A DNA stretch of 55,879 nt from a virus. Positions 29,047 through 38,200 of this stretch are shown piece by piece. Made by a program: the position numbers and the translations under genes. The notes beneath the pieces are model-generated. The model did no database searches. It had not been told where the DNA came from and saw nothing but the letters and a program-made list of their open reading frames with translations. The stretch covers positions 1 through 55,879 of IMG/VR virus record IMGVR_UViG_3300021090_000024; one strand, written 5' to 3'. Positions within the stretch are counted from its first letter, which is position 1, and every line of letters starts with the position of its first letter.

Positions 29047-29703
29047 ATGGCTGATACCGTTTATCTGACTCCGACTGAATGGCAAGATTTAGCAACAGGC
29101 ATTGATTTCAGCGCATTAACGAATGCTGAAATGGAGGCCTTAATTGCTCGTGCTAGCGCTTTGGCGGAAGCAGAGGCTGGTTTAGCCAATGGTGGGTCTT
29201 GGCTGCTTACCGAATATATCAATGAACAGCATTCATGGCGGCAGACACATCGTGCCTATTTGTATAACTGGCCAGTGTCAGAGCTTACAGAGGTGCGTAT
29301 ACGGGTCGGTGCGCAGACTTCCGCAACAATTCAAGGTACTGAGGTATATGTTAACAACACGGCCCATCATATTGAAATCTCGTCTTTGGCATTGGCGTTC
29401 GGTATCGCACCGGATATTGTTAGCCTCGGATTAGCCGAGCCAGTAGTGGAAGTCGACTATATTGCAGGCTATGAGATCATTCCAGATGACATTAAGCACG
29501 CCGTGGCGATCATCGCTGCCTCCTTGTATCTATCTAAGTTGCTATTTGAAGAAGGCACAGCCGGTGTTGTTAGTTTCACCATCGGCAGCTATCAGGTTTC
29601 TTTTGGCACTAAGCAGCTTGGCGGAGTAGCTGGATTCGCGAACTTCGTGCCAGATCAGGCTAAATTGTTGCTACGCGGGTATAAGTCGATCTTCTTGAGG
29701 TAA
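29047..29703 (+). CDS. head-tail connector protein (adaptor) candidate
   Basis: 218-aa protein. A helical N-terminus (LTNAEMEALIARASALAEAE) and IIPDDIKHAVAIIAASLYLS helix with beta sections between resemble gp6-like head-tail adaptors. Position directly after head genes and before the closure and neck genes agrees with this. Confidence 0.65.
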   Translation: MADTVYLTPTEWQDLATGIDFSALTNAEMEALIARASALAEAEAGLANGGSWLLTEYINEQHSWRQTHRAYLYNWPVSELTEVRIRVGAQTSATIQGTEVYVNNTAHHIEISSLALAFGIAPDIVSLGLAEPVVEVDYIAGYEIIPDDIKHAVAIIAASLYLSKLLFEEGTAGVVSFTIGSYQVSFGTKQLGGVAGFANFVPDQAKLLLRGYKSIFLR

Positions 29704-29705
29704 AA

Positions 29706-30062
29706 ATGTTCGGGACAAATAAACGGATTTCGATCATTGAGACGACTCGGCCCATCTCAGATTCGGGCGCTGTTATGGAGGAGCTTGAAACTATCATCGC
29801 GTCCAATATTCCTGCCGCCATTCAGCATCATTTATTGAACAACCTTCCTCCGGCTCCTGATAGACCTATGCCATCTGGTATCTTCTATTTGAAGGAATAC
29901 CGTTGCTGGATACCTGTAAAGGCCATAGTGGGCCTCACGCCGCGTGTGACGTGGGTTATTCAGGACGAGGTGACTGGTGACAAGTTCCGCGTGCGCTCGG
30001 TCGCTGATGACGCTGGTAGAGGCCACCATTGGCTTTTACGTATGGAGAACTATGATGGCTAA
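29706..30062 (+). CDS. head closure / neck protein candidate
   Basis: 118-aa protein with ITEVTGDKFRVRS-like beta strands and a central WIPVKAIVGLTP. Size and position (second gene after the adaptor) fit a head-completion protein. Overlaps the next gene by 8 bases. No firm motif. Confidence 0.55.
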   Translation: MFGTNKRISIIETTRPISDSGAVMEELETIIASNIPAAIQHHLLNNLPPAPDRPMPSGIFYLKEYRCWIPVKAIVGLTPRVTWVIQDEVTGDKFRVRSVADDAGRGHHWLLRMENYDG

Positions 30063-30573
30063 ACAAGGTATGTGGATTGAATTCTCATTCGATGCTGGTG
30101 GCCCTATCATGCTCTTTGACGATATTATCCCTCGGCAGTTGCCCCAATGGATTAAAAAGGGTGCGGGTGCAGGCGCGATACGTGTGCAAGATATAATGAG
30201 GGCGGAACTTGACCGACTCATTTACTCCACGCCAGAATCGCCTAATTACAAACGAACGCATACATTGATGCGTGCTACTTATGCCGCGCGTCCTGGGGCA
30301 AACCATAGTGGTGATCATGCAGCGGCCAAGGCTGGCCAGGATTTGCGTGTATCGGCTCCGGCGGCTGGTGGTGTTGTAAAACTCGTTGGCTATGTGGCGC
30401 AAATTGATGTCGGGTCTTGGGCTGATTGGGCATGGCATGTGCACGAGGGTCATGGTAATGGTTCTCGTATACCCAAACCGTTTACAGTACGGCCTTTGAA
30501 CGAGGCTCAGGGTATTTTACGAGAAGAAATCGGCCAAGCATTGAATCTAGGACTGGCCAGTATTTTACGATGA
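30055..30573 (+). CDS. neck / tail completion protein, HK97 gp10-like candidate
   Basis: 172-aa protein, ATG 30055 seven bases after GGAG. Helical N-terminal half including IRVQDIMRAELDRLIY, then a YVAQIDVGSWADWAWHVHEG segment that resembles the substrate-facing part of gp10-like neck proteins. Stop overlaps the LAGLIDADG-like gene start. Confidence 0.6.
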   Translation: MAKQGMWIEFSFDAGGPIMLFDDIIPRQLPQWIKKGAGAGAIRVQDIMRAELDRLIYSTPESPNYKRTHTLMRATYAARPGANHSGDHAAAKAGQDLRVSAPAAGGVVKLVGYVAQIDVGSWADWAWHVHEGHGNGSRIPKPFTVRPLNEAQGILREEIGQALNLGLASILR

Positions 30574-31037
30574 ATACACGTAGAGAAGAGTTAGCGTGGG
30601 CCGCAGGTTTCTTTGATGGTGAAGGTTATACATCTGCAAAACCAGAGCGTCGAGATATTTTTATAGGGTTGCGTTTAGGTATATCGCAATCAGAAGAACC
30701 ACCATTTTCGTTGAAACGTTTTCGCGAGGCGGTTTCTGGTATAGGGACAATACATGGCCCATATTTGACAATGCATAAGCCTCGCTATACTTATTCTGCT
30801 AATGGTGTTGAAGCACAGGCTGTATTTGCAATGCTTGCTAGTTTTTTGGGGCCTGAAAAATTCAAACAAGGTGCAGACAAGATAAGAATTTGGTCGGCAT
30901 ATAGGCAAAAATGGCAGAAATGCGCTGCATTGGGTCATCGTATTCAAATCGGCGTGAATGCTAGCGGTGGCCCAAAACGTTATTGTATGGATTGTGTACA
31001 TAAAACTGATAAATCGGCTGAAGCCTTGCCAGAATAG
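30570..31037 (+). CDS. LAGLIDADG-like homing endonuclease
   Basis: 155-aa protein beginning MNTRREELAWAAGFFDGEGY. AAGFFDGEG (residues 11-19) is a LAGLIDADG variant with the catalytic acidic residue. A single motif implies a homodimer. A second part, VFAMLASFLGPEKFK, fits the usual core, and a late CMDCV pair is visible. ATGA overlap with the neck gene and motif copy e inside its final codons are typical of a free-standing element inserted at a gene junction. Confidence 0.8.
   Translation: MNTRREELAWAAGFFDGEGYTSAKPERRDIFIGLRLGISQSEEPPFSLKRFREAVSGIGTIHGPYLTMHKPRYTYSANGVEAQAVFAMLASFLGPEKFKQGADKIRIWSAYRQKWQKCAALGHRIQIGVNASGGPKRYCMDCVHKTDKSAEALPE
31012..31031 (+). repeat. TCGGCT motif, copy e
   Basis: AATCGGCTGAAGCCTTGCCA, forming the last codons (KSAEALPE) of the LAGLIDADG-like gene. 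GGC-TGAA-GCC inside it could form a small hairpin. See copy a. Confidence 0.65.
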
Positions 31038-31060
31038 GCTTAATTATGGAAGATAGTCTC

Positions 31061-31210
31061 ATGGCAACCAAATTAACTTTCACAGATAGTAAGCTGCATA
31101 CCTCGCAACATATAGAGGTGAATCATGGACAAATACGTCCTGTGGAGCGGATACTGTCTATTAAGACATCAACGGTGAAGCCGAAGGAGAATGACGATGG
31201 CAAGAGTTAA
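31061..31210 (+). CDS. small hypothetical protein
   Basis: 49-aa protein MATKLTFTDSKLHTSQHIEV with GGAAG about nine bases upstream (an in-frame ATG at 31046 is less likely). Basic, beta-like. It overlaps the next gene by 14 bases. Unknown function. Confidence 0.55.
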   Translation: MATKLTFTDSKLHTSQHIEVNHGQIRPVERILSIKTSTVKPKENDDGKS

Positions 31211-31577
31211 TATTCCCATTCTTGATGCTGATAAGAATTCGGCTGTTGGCCTTGATTTGACAGTAGGATCAGTCGCGGCTGATGTCACTGAAGATCACAA
31301 ATTATTGAACCGTACCTCGCGCATCATGCTTTTGGTTTGGACGGCTTCTGCCTCTGGTGTCGACATTTCATTTGATAGCGTTCCTGATCCTTATGGGCGA
31401 GAAGGCGACGCGACAGAGGAAGGCCCAACAACTATTGGTGCCTCAAAGTTTATGGCCTTTGGCCCATATTCTCCTGGCTTGTTCACGCAAAAGACTGGTA
31501 CATACAAGAATTACCTACAGGTAAATCTTGCCAATCTCTCTGGTACAGTGAAATTGGTTGCCGTCTCTATTCCATAA
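31197..31577 (+). CDS. tail-region protein, paralogue A
   Basis: 126-aa protein, ATG 31197 seven bases after GGAG. N-terminus MARVNIPILDADKNSAVGLD and C-terminus NLANLSGTVKLVAVSIP align with the ends of the next gene (MARLEIPVIVI and VSALTGTGILVAVSI), and both have a DPYGR motif. The two are tandem paralogues. This one lacks the extra central domain. Position suggests a neck or tail component. Confidence 0.65.
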   Translation: MARVNIPILDADKNSAVGLDLTVGSVAADVTEDHKLLNRTSRIMLLVWTASASGVDISFDSVPDPYGREGDATEEGPTTIGASKFMAFGPYSPGLFTQKTGTYKNYLQVNLANLSGTVKLVAVSIP

Positions 31578-31592
31578 AGAAGGATACTCAAT

Positions 31593-32381
31593 ATGGCACG
31601 CTTGGAAATCCCTGTAATTGTAATCTCTGCTAACGCTTCTGCCGAACTTGATTTGGGCGCGGTAGGTGCTCTTTTGAGTGATAAGGCCGCATTGGGCGGG
31701 CCTGATGGCGATGGCTATTACTTCGTCAATCCAGGTGGCCGTACTGTGCTTTTGTGCTTCCTAGACGATCCTGGTAAGTCTCAGGGCACCTTGACTGTCG
31801 ATGCACAGCCATCCGCTACAGACACCATGACTATTGGTGTTGCCGGAGGCGTAAAGGTATATACCTTCCGTGCTCTTGTGGATTGGGATGTCGATGGCGA
31901 GATCGCTATTGGAGCCACCCTTGCAGAGACACAGGCAAATATCGTGGCGGCGATCAATGGTACAGATGGCGTCAACACGCCTCATACACAGGTCATCATT
32001 GAGGCCTTCAATGACGAGGAAAAGGCTGTCATTACAGCCATAGTCCCAGGTACGACAGGCGACACGATTGCGACAACAGAGACCTTCACACCCGTAACAG
32101 ATGTGTTTGATGCAGCGACACTTGGTACAACCTCGGCTGGTGGTGCACAGGGTGCCGTTACGGTGAAGATTCTTGGTGTGGATGATCCTTATGGTCGTGG
32201 CGCAAGTCCGGCTGGCGATGTCACCTATACTCTGACTACTGGAAATGACGAGCGCGTACCATTTGTCCTTAGCCGTTTCACGCCAGCGATGTTCAATCAA
32301 AGCGGCGCGAACACGCGGCGTGTGCATGTGGATGTTTCTGCCCTAACGGGAACCGGAATACTGGTAGCCGTTAGCATTTAA
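31593..32381 (+). CDS. tail-region protein, paralogue B with inserted domain
   Basis: 262-aa protein related to the preceding gene at both ends. About 110 extra residues (about 65-180: TMTIGVAGGVKVYTFRALVD, then TLAETQANIVAAINGTDGVN) form a domain seen repeatedly in phage tail and fibre proteins. The arrangement suggests duplication followed by domain insertion, for example an exposed decoration domain. Function otherwise unknown. Confidence 0.65.
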   Translation: MARLEIPVIVISANASAELDLGAVGALLSDKAALGGPDGDGYYFVNPGGRTVLLCFLDDPGKSQGTLTVDAQPSATDTMTIGVAGGVKVYTFRALVDWDVDGEIAIGATLAETQANIVAAINGTDGVNTPHTQVIIEAFNDEEKAVITAIVPGTTGDTIATTETFTPVTDVFDAATLGTTSAGGAQGAVTVKILGVDDPYGRGASPAGDVTYTLTTGNDERVPFVLSRFTPAMFNQSGANTRRVHVDVSALTGTGILVAVSI

Positions 32382-32398
32382 CGGGGATAGAGGCTCAC

Positions 32399-32854
32399 GT
32401 GACAGTAGCTCGTGATGCGGCACAGCAACTCTATAGGAGCGTATATGCCATCCTGAGCGGCGATACCTCGTTGAATGATTTATTAGCATCCTCTCCTGAA
32501 AATCCAAAAGTATTTCAGACTTTCATTGATTTTGATTCTGCCTTTGCGCTCAAGAACGAGCAATGGCTTACCTTTGGCATCGTGGACGACCGGCCAATGG
32601 ATATTGAACAGATGCAGGATGTGCGCGAAATTGCGCTTGACGTACATGTTTGGGTACGAGGGCCAGGCTCCGATCTGGCAGAATTATTGGAAAAAAGGGT
32701 TCGAGAAGTTTTGGATAACGCAGACTTGTCTACCGCAACGCTTTTCGCTTGGTTTTGTCATTCAGTAGGCTACTCAAAGGTTTATGAAGCGGCTCCGCAA
32801 CTGTGGCACATTACAAGCAGCTATAATGTGTTATGTATGGCACAGGAAAATTGA
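32399..32854 (+). CDS. tail terminator / completion protein candidate
   Basis: 151-aa protein from GTG 32399. An N-terminal helix (RDAAQQLYRSVYAILSGDTS) and later EIALDVHVWVRGPGSDLAEL-EKRVREVLDNAD match the layout of tail-completion proteins (DUF3168-like). It lies just before the tail-tube gene apart from the leftward HNH insertion. The 3' end overlaps that gene antisense by 34 bases. Confidence 0.65.
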   Translation: MTVARDAAQQLYRSVYAILSGDTSLNDLLASSPENPKVFQTFIDFDSAFALKNEQWLTFGIVDDRPMDIEQMQDVREIALDVHVWVRGPGSDLAELLEKRVREVLDNADLSTATLFAWFCHSVGYSKVYEAAPQLWHITSSYNVLCMAQEN

Positions 32855-33300
32855 TGTGGGCAATACCCATAAAATCCGAGAGCCATATTGCAGTTATGAC
32901 ATAGGACGCGGATATGTGTTGGCCAATTTTTCAATACATATTCATAGAAATCACCATTAGGTAAAGAGCGGCGTTCGGCTCTACCTCCACCATTGATATG
33001 ATCAAGCGCTAAAAATTCTTCTCGATCCTCAGCACAACAAGCACATTTCCCGCCATAATATTGGAGTACCTTATGTCGAATTTTCTGGTGACGTATTTTA
33101 CTCGCATGGCTGTCTCGCTCGAAACAAGAATGACAACGTTGTTTGGTGCCATCGCTACCCCGTGGGCGTCCGCATGATTGACATTTGCCATCAGCGAGTC
33201 GTTGTTTCCTTTGCTTTCGTGCGCGTTCTCGGCAAATCGCGCATGTTTTATAATTAGAGCTTGCTGGTCGAATCTTGCAAGTCGAGCATTGTATTTCCAT
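32821..33300 (-). CDS. HNH endonuclease, leftward
   Basis: 159-aa leftward protein. Three N-terminal Cys pairs (CSTCKIRP, CAICRERA, CQSCGRPR, then CHSCFERD) precede the HNH core: GGKCACCAEDRE, LALDHINGGG, H-x-G and VLCHNCNMALGFYG. This pattern is common in free-standing phage HNH homing enzymes. Its orientation opposes the operon, its 3' end overlaps the tail-completion gene, and motif copy f and an inverted repeat lie at its upstream edge, consistent with insertion. Confidence 0.87.
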   Translation of the reverse strand: MEIQCSTCKIRPASSNYKTCAICRERARKQRKQRLADGKCQSCGRPRGSDGTKQRCHSCFERDSHASKIRHQKIRHKVLQYYGGKCACCAEDREEFLALDHINGGGRAERRSLPNGDFYEYVLKNWPTHIRVLCHNCNMALGFYGYCPHQFSCAIHNTL

Positions 33301-33342
33301 GTACTCATACTAATCTATATGAGTACATTGGGCAAATGCCAA
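33300..33342. repeat. two inverted repeats upstream of the leftward HNH gene
   Basis: TGTACTCATA (33300-33309) pairs exactly with TATGAGTACA (33318-33327), and ATTGG (about 33326-33330) pairs with CCAAT (about 33338-33342). They sit between the HNH start and motif copy f and may be an operator or element terminus. Confidence 0.7.
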
Positions 33343-33343
33343 T

Positions 33344-33363
33344 AATCGGCTCAAGCATAGACA
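33344..33363 (+). repeat. TCGGCT motif, copy f
   Basis: AATCGGCTCAAGCATAGACA, between the leftward HNH gene and the next late gene, 47 bases before its start. See copy a. Confidence 0.65.
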
Positions 33364-33409
33364 GACCACTATATATATGATTAGGATATTAACGTATTAG
33401 GAGGCCGAG

Positions 33410-33664
33410 ATGCCACGTGTGCGTAAGTCGACAGCGCAACTAGAGTTAGGAATTGTCCGACTTACAGGTCGCGCTAAGACTCTTCGAAAGCGTGGGCCAT
33501 CAGGAACTCTCTATGTATTTGAGCGTAGAGAGTTAACAGAAGTGCTTCCTAAAGATTGGGATTGGCTGGAAACATTTAATAGCGGGTATTCGCGCTTGGA
33601 GATTGTCTCGAAACCGAAAGTACCGGAGCCTGTTGTGACTAGCTCAGTCGAAGATCAGAACTAA
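33410..33664 (+). CDS. hypothetical protein before the tail-tube gene
   Basis: 84-aa basic protein after AGGAGG. Contains a beta-like stretch (GTLYVFERRELTEVLPKDWD). Position between neck and tube genes suggests a head or tail accessory. No family recognised. Confidence 0.6.
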   Translation: MPRVRKSTAQLELGIVRLTGRAKTLRKRGPSGTLYVFERRELTEVLPKDWDWLETFNSGYSRLEIVSKPKVPEPVVTSSVEDQN

Positions 33665-33675
33665 GGAGAACTACG

Positions 33676-34269
33676 ATGGCCTTTGATCCTTCCAAAATTC
33701 GTGTAGCGGCTGGTCGCATCTATTTCGGTGTGACTAATCCGACTTCCGGTGATCCGCTTGCTCTTACATCTGGTGTGCCTGCTGATGGTGATGAAATTGG
33801 TCTGACACAGGGCGAATCGACCATGACCTATGAAGTCACTTATGACGAGGAAATGGCCGATCAGGTTCTTGCACCTGTCGCGGTATTCGCCACACAGGAA
33901 GCCTTCCAGCTTGAATTCACCATGTTGGAGTATGCGGCCACTCAGTTGACCGTGTTCTTCCAGAATGCAGAACTAACGCAGGATGAGATTTCTACTCCGA
34001 AGACCGATCTTTACACCATCGGCAACCTGGCAGATGGTGCAGGTAGCTTTGTCGATCTGAATTCCATTTACCTGATTTCGCCGATTCCTGGCACTAGCCC
34101 ACAGCGATACACAATCGTTGGTCTATATCAGGCATACCAGAGCGAGCCTGGCGCGATTCGGTACACGCGTGAGGGCGCATCTGTCATGAAGTCGACCTTC
34201 AAGGCAATTACTGACCTTACACGCGACCCTGGCGACTTCTTGGGTCAGGTGGTTGTGGAACGTAACTAA
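33676..34269 (+). CDS. major tail (tube) protein
   Basis: 197-aa protein with AAGGAG upstream. MAFDPSKIRVAAGRIYFGVT, ALTSGVPADGDEIGLTQG and TMTYEVTYDEEMADQVLAPV form the beta-sandwich pattern of siphophage tube proteins. It is followed by a strong hairpin, the tail chaperones and tape measure in the canonical order, and codon bias resembles that of the capsid gene. Polymerises as hexameric rings around the tape measure. Confidence 0.85.
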   Translation: MAFDPSKIRVAAGRIYFGVTNPTSGDPLALTSGVPADGDEIGLTQGESTMTYEVTYDEEMADQVLAPVAVFATQEAFQLEFTMLEYAATQLTVFFQNAELTQDEISTPKTDLYTIGNLADGAGSFVDLNSIYLISPIPGTSPQRYTIVGLYQAYQSEPGAIRYTREGASVMKSTFKAITDLTRDPGDFLGQVVVERN

Positions 34270-34295
34270 AAATCAACTAGCGAGGCTTGGTAGGC

Positions 34296-34330
34296 AATGC
34301 CCTTCCCTTTTCGGAAGGGCATTTGCGCGT
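34296..34330 (+). terminator. strong hairpin after the tail-tube gene
   Basis: AATGCCCTTCC (34296-34306) pairs perfectly with GGAAGGGCATT (34313-34323) around CTTTTC. Only a short T tract follows, so it may be a partial terminator or mRNA stabiliser that lowers expression of the chaperone genes relative to the tube. Confidence 0.75.
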
Positions 34331-34381
34331 CTTGTGGTATATTGTTCTTAGTACAAATGTTCTTTGGAGGAGATACAACCC

Positions 34382-34852
34382 ATGACGCGCACACAAAATG
34401 ATTTTGAAGTTCTGGCCCCGAAGCCAGTAGATGTGACGGTTGGTGATCGTAAGTTCGTGCAGGAGCCTTTATCGCTTCGTGCCACTACTGGCTTGATAGT
34501 GGCTGTTTCGGAAGAATTTGAACGAGCCACATCGTCACCAGCGGTGATGGAGTTTATGGATTCCGATATGGAGAAAGTGCCTGCACTTTCATTCGTACCC
34601 AAACTTCTGAAGGCACTTTCTGATATTCCGAATGCGGTGCCACGGATTCTTTCTATCATCCTCACGGGCGATGATACAGATGCGGATTTAGTGGCCTTCA
34701 TTGATAAGCAGTGTCGTCCGGTACAGGCCTTGCGCATTCTTCGCACATTCGTTGAGCAGAATGAGCCAGAGGAATTGATCGAAAATTTTACCGCGCTGCG
34801 GTCGATGCTCGGAAACGCAATGAACAAGGCGAAGGAGAAGGCGACAACGTAG
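34382..34852 (+). CDS. tail assembly chaperone, gpG-like
   Basis: 156-aa protein, ATG 34382 after GGAGGAG. Helical, with a DFEV-LAPKPVDVTVGDRKFV opening typical of this position. It lies between tube and tape measure, where gpG-like chaperones coat the tape measure during tail assembly. Its 3' end overlaps the -1 frame of the next gene. Confidence 0.75.
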   Translation: MTRTQNDFEVLAPKPVDVTVGDRKFVQEPLSLRATTGLIVAVSEEFERATSSPAVMEFMDSDMEKVPALSFVPKLLKALSDIPNAVPRILSIILTGDDTDADLVAFIDKQCRPVQALRILRTFVEQNEPEELIENFTALRSMLGNAMNKAKEKATT

Positions 34853-35256
34853 AAAATAAATTCAGCCACTATCTTGCGCTTCAAATCGAATCGCTAATGG
34901 CTGATTGGGGCCGCACTCTTGCGGAAATACTTGACGGTATGACATTGCCGCAGTTTCGCCTTTTGGCAAAGATGCGTCAGCGTCGTATAACAGATGATCG
35001 CCGATGGGATTTGCAAATTGCAAGTTTGAGCCTGCAAACAGAAGAGCAGTCTGAGGCTTGGTCTGTTTTGATGGACAATCTAACGGAGGCGGAAACGGGT
35101 GAACCGGCACAGGCGGATATGGGTGGAGGCTTCACAGTCTCTAAGCGACATCCATTGCTTCATGAATTAACAGAAGCACAAGTTAGGGCAGACCCACAAC
35201 TACGTCGGATTATCAGATTCCGCAAAATTACGGAGCCAAGTAGTGTCGAAGCTTAG
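34804..35256 (+). CDS. tail assembly chaperone extension (gpT-like), probable -1 frameshift product
   Basis: The -1 frame is open from about 34804 through 35256. The ATG at 34897 (119-aa reading) lacks a ribosome site, so the domain is more likely made by a -1 ribosomal frameshift from the upstream chaperone, as with lambda G/GT. Candidate slip region: CTC-GGA-AAC-GC (about 34807-34817). C-terminal part includes WDLQIASLSLQTEEQSEAWS. Start coordinate is approximate. Confidence 0.65.
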   Translation, partial: DARKRNEQGEGEGDNVENKFSHYLALQIESLMADWGRTLAEILDGMTLPQFRLLAKMRQRRITDDRRWDLQIASLSLQTEEQSEAWSVLMDNLTEAETGEPAQADMGGGFTVSKRHPLLHELTEAQVRADPQLRRIIRFRKITEPSSVEA

Positions 35257-38200
35257 CGAAATTGTCATTAAAATCAAGGCCGACGCGATTCAATATCGTG
35301 AGACCTTGAAGAGTGCTGCCTTGGAATCGAAGTTGCGTATGCAGCAGATGCGTGAGGATGCACTTCGACTACGTACAGCGCATACAGACCTGGGTAAAAG
35401 CACTGATGGACTCTTGAGCAAGTTTAAGAATCTTGGTCTTGGCGTTATTGGCAACATCGCACGATTCACGGCCTACTATTTGGCCGTGGGTGCTTTGAAG
35501 AATATCTTCGGTGGTGCCATTGATGAGATGCGTAAGTTTGATGAAGCCTTGCGCAACATTCAATCGATTACCCTTCAATCCGATGAGGAAATTTCCCAAC
35601 TTAGTCAAGACCTCTTGGCTTTGGTATTCAGTGGAGATGCGGCTGGCGCATCGGCATCTGATCTTGCTGCCGGTATGTATGAATTGGTGTCTGCTGGTTA
35701 TAACTCTTCTGAAGCGCTTGGTCTTATCCAAATTGCTGCCGTAGGTGCTGCTGCTGGTTTATCCACTGTACAAAATTCTTCCCTTGCTTTGTTGGGCATT
35801 CTTCAGTCATATCATTTGCCTGTATCGCAAGCAGCCGAAGTTATGGATCAATTGTTCACCATTGTGGACTTGGGTGTTATTCATTTTGATGATCTCGTGA
35901 CAGGTCTTGGTTACTTGATTCCAACCGCCGCCGCCTTGGAAATACCTCTTAATGAAGTCGGTGCTGCCATTGAGATGCTAACCCGACAGGGCCAGATGTC
36001 GAGTCGGGTGATGACTAACCTAAATGATCTCATGACACGTTTGTTGAAGCCGAATAAGGATTTGGCGTTAGTAATTGCTGATTTAGGTTTTTCATCCGGT
36101 AAAGCAATGGTCGACGCGTTAGGGTTCGCTGGCACTATTCAGGCACTTGAACGCGCATCGCACGATACGACTAGAGCTATAAAAGAGCAGGCGGAAGAGA
36201 CTGAACATTTACAGTTGGCACAGCAATCGGCCAATCTCGCATTAGCAGATGTGCGCGATAGGGAGATCGATGCGGCAGAAGCGGTGAAGGAGGCTCAGGA
36301 AGCCTTAAACAAGCCCTTTAAGTTTCAGAAGGATAGGGATAAGGCTCAGCGTGATTTGGTGAAAGCACAGCGTGACTATCAGAAGGCCCTTATCGCCACG
36401 CGTGAAGCGGAGATGAAAGTTAGTGCTGCGACGGCAGAGTACACCGATAAAGTCAAGACGAATAGCATGACATTGGAGGACTCTGAAGGTAAGCTGGCTC
36501 GTATGGTTGGAGATGTGCGTGCGATGCGCGCCCTTTTGCCTCTAGCGGCAGAAGGCGGTGCATTGCTCAATGCCCAACTTGCTGAGCATAACAGAGTTGT
36601 GGGAGAAGGTGAACGTACTCGAAAGGCTTTGAATGAGCAGTTGAAATCCTTTAATCTACAGTCGAAATTAGCTGTATCTAATTTGAAGGCTTTCATAATG
36701 GCCATGATTGGGCCACTGCTTCCATTTATCAACAAGCTGCTTGTTTCTTTCAATAAATGGTTCCATCAATTTTCAGATTGGGATGAAAAGCAGGGGAAGT
36801 GGGTTCTAAATCTTTATAAGTTGAAGGATGCTGTACGAAAGGTATGGATGGCCGTTATTGCGGTTGCTACTCTGCTCGGCGCAGCCTTTATTGGCCCATT
36901 TGCATTGATTATTGGCGGAATCCTTTTGCTATTATTTAAGACGAATACGCTAGATGATGCTTTCCGTCTTTTGAAAAAGACTGTAAGTACGGTTTTCAAT
37001 GTCATCAAATCTGTCATAGAAGCTGTTATCCCTGTACTTGAGAGATTCGCTCACTTCTTTGCGCTCGGTCTCGGTGGCGGCGCAATGGGCGGTAAGCATA
37101 GCTTTATTGAGAAGATGGTTTTTGGTATTGGTAAGGCAATTCGAGATGCCCTACCGTATGTTAAGACTTTCATCTCAACCATTAAGGAATTAGTGCGATT
37201 ATTCCTCCTTGGTTTCAAAGGCGGAGGCATTGGTGGGGAGTTCAGTGGATTAGAAAAGGCGGCATTTAAGGCTGGTCAGGTTGTTAGCAAAATTTTGGAC
37301 TTCTTGAAGCAAAAGGTCGTCCCGTTTGCGCTGACTACGATAGTGGATGCCGCAAAGTCGTTATATGCTTGGCTTTTGAAAATGCAAACCAAGTTGGAAG
37401 AGATATGGAATTCTCCTGTTACAAAAAACGCTATAGCAGCATTTATTATAGCGTTGAACGTTATCGGTCAAGTAATCTCCTTTGTGGTTAAAAAGGTGGG
37501 AGAATTTTTTGCATCCGAGGCCGGTCAGAAGGTCTTAGAATTCCTTGGCAAGATCGTGCCAATAATTGCGGCTGTTGCTTTGGCAATGAACCCATTTGTG
37601 ATGCAATTCAGCGCAGCGGTGTTAGTTGTATGGTCGATTGTCAAGGCGATTGAATGGCTAGTTGTTCAATTTAATATGGTGAAGGACGCTATTGGCAATG
37701 CTTGGAATGCTATGATCGCCTTCGCAAATGGTATTGGCACAAAATTCTCCGAGATTAAGGACGCCATTGGCGGTTTCATTGAGGATGCTATTGCCACGCT
37801 CTCCTCCTTCCCAAGTCGGATTGGAGAGCTTGCTTCACGAGTATATACGGAGGCTAAAGGTATTGGCTCATCCTTTGTCGACGGTATCGTTGAAGGATTG
37901 AAGTCTATGGCTGGTTCCACGATGGAGATCGCCGGAACCATTTATGCTGCCTTGAAGGGCGCATTCAATCAAGCCTTAATGTGGGCACACAACAACCTCA
38001 AAAAGCATATTGGTAAAATCGGCGTTGGTAAATTCGCTGTCGATCTTGGTGATTTGCAATTCCCACTCGTGCAGTTTGCAAAGGGTGTGAGGGATTGGGG
38101 CGGTGGTTTGGCGATGATGGGCGAGAAGGGGCCGGAGGCGGCTATTCTACCAAGAGGGACATCGGTAGCTAATGCGCCTAAGACAAGTCGGATCATGGAT

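Noticed and set aside
14200-33363. Group I introns at the TCGGCT motif sites
   Set aside because: I looked for the conserved P7 pairing (GACTA with TAGTC) and other core elements near copies a and b and found no partner strand. The flanking genes are complete on each side, so splicing is not required.
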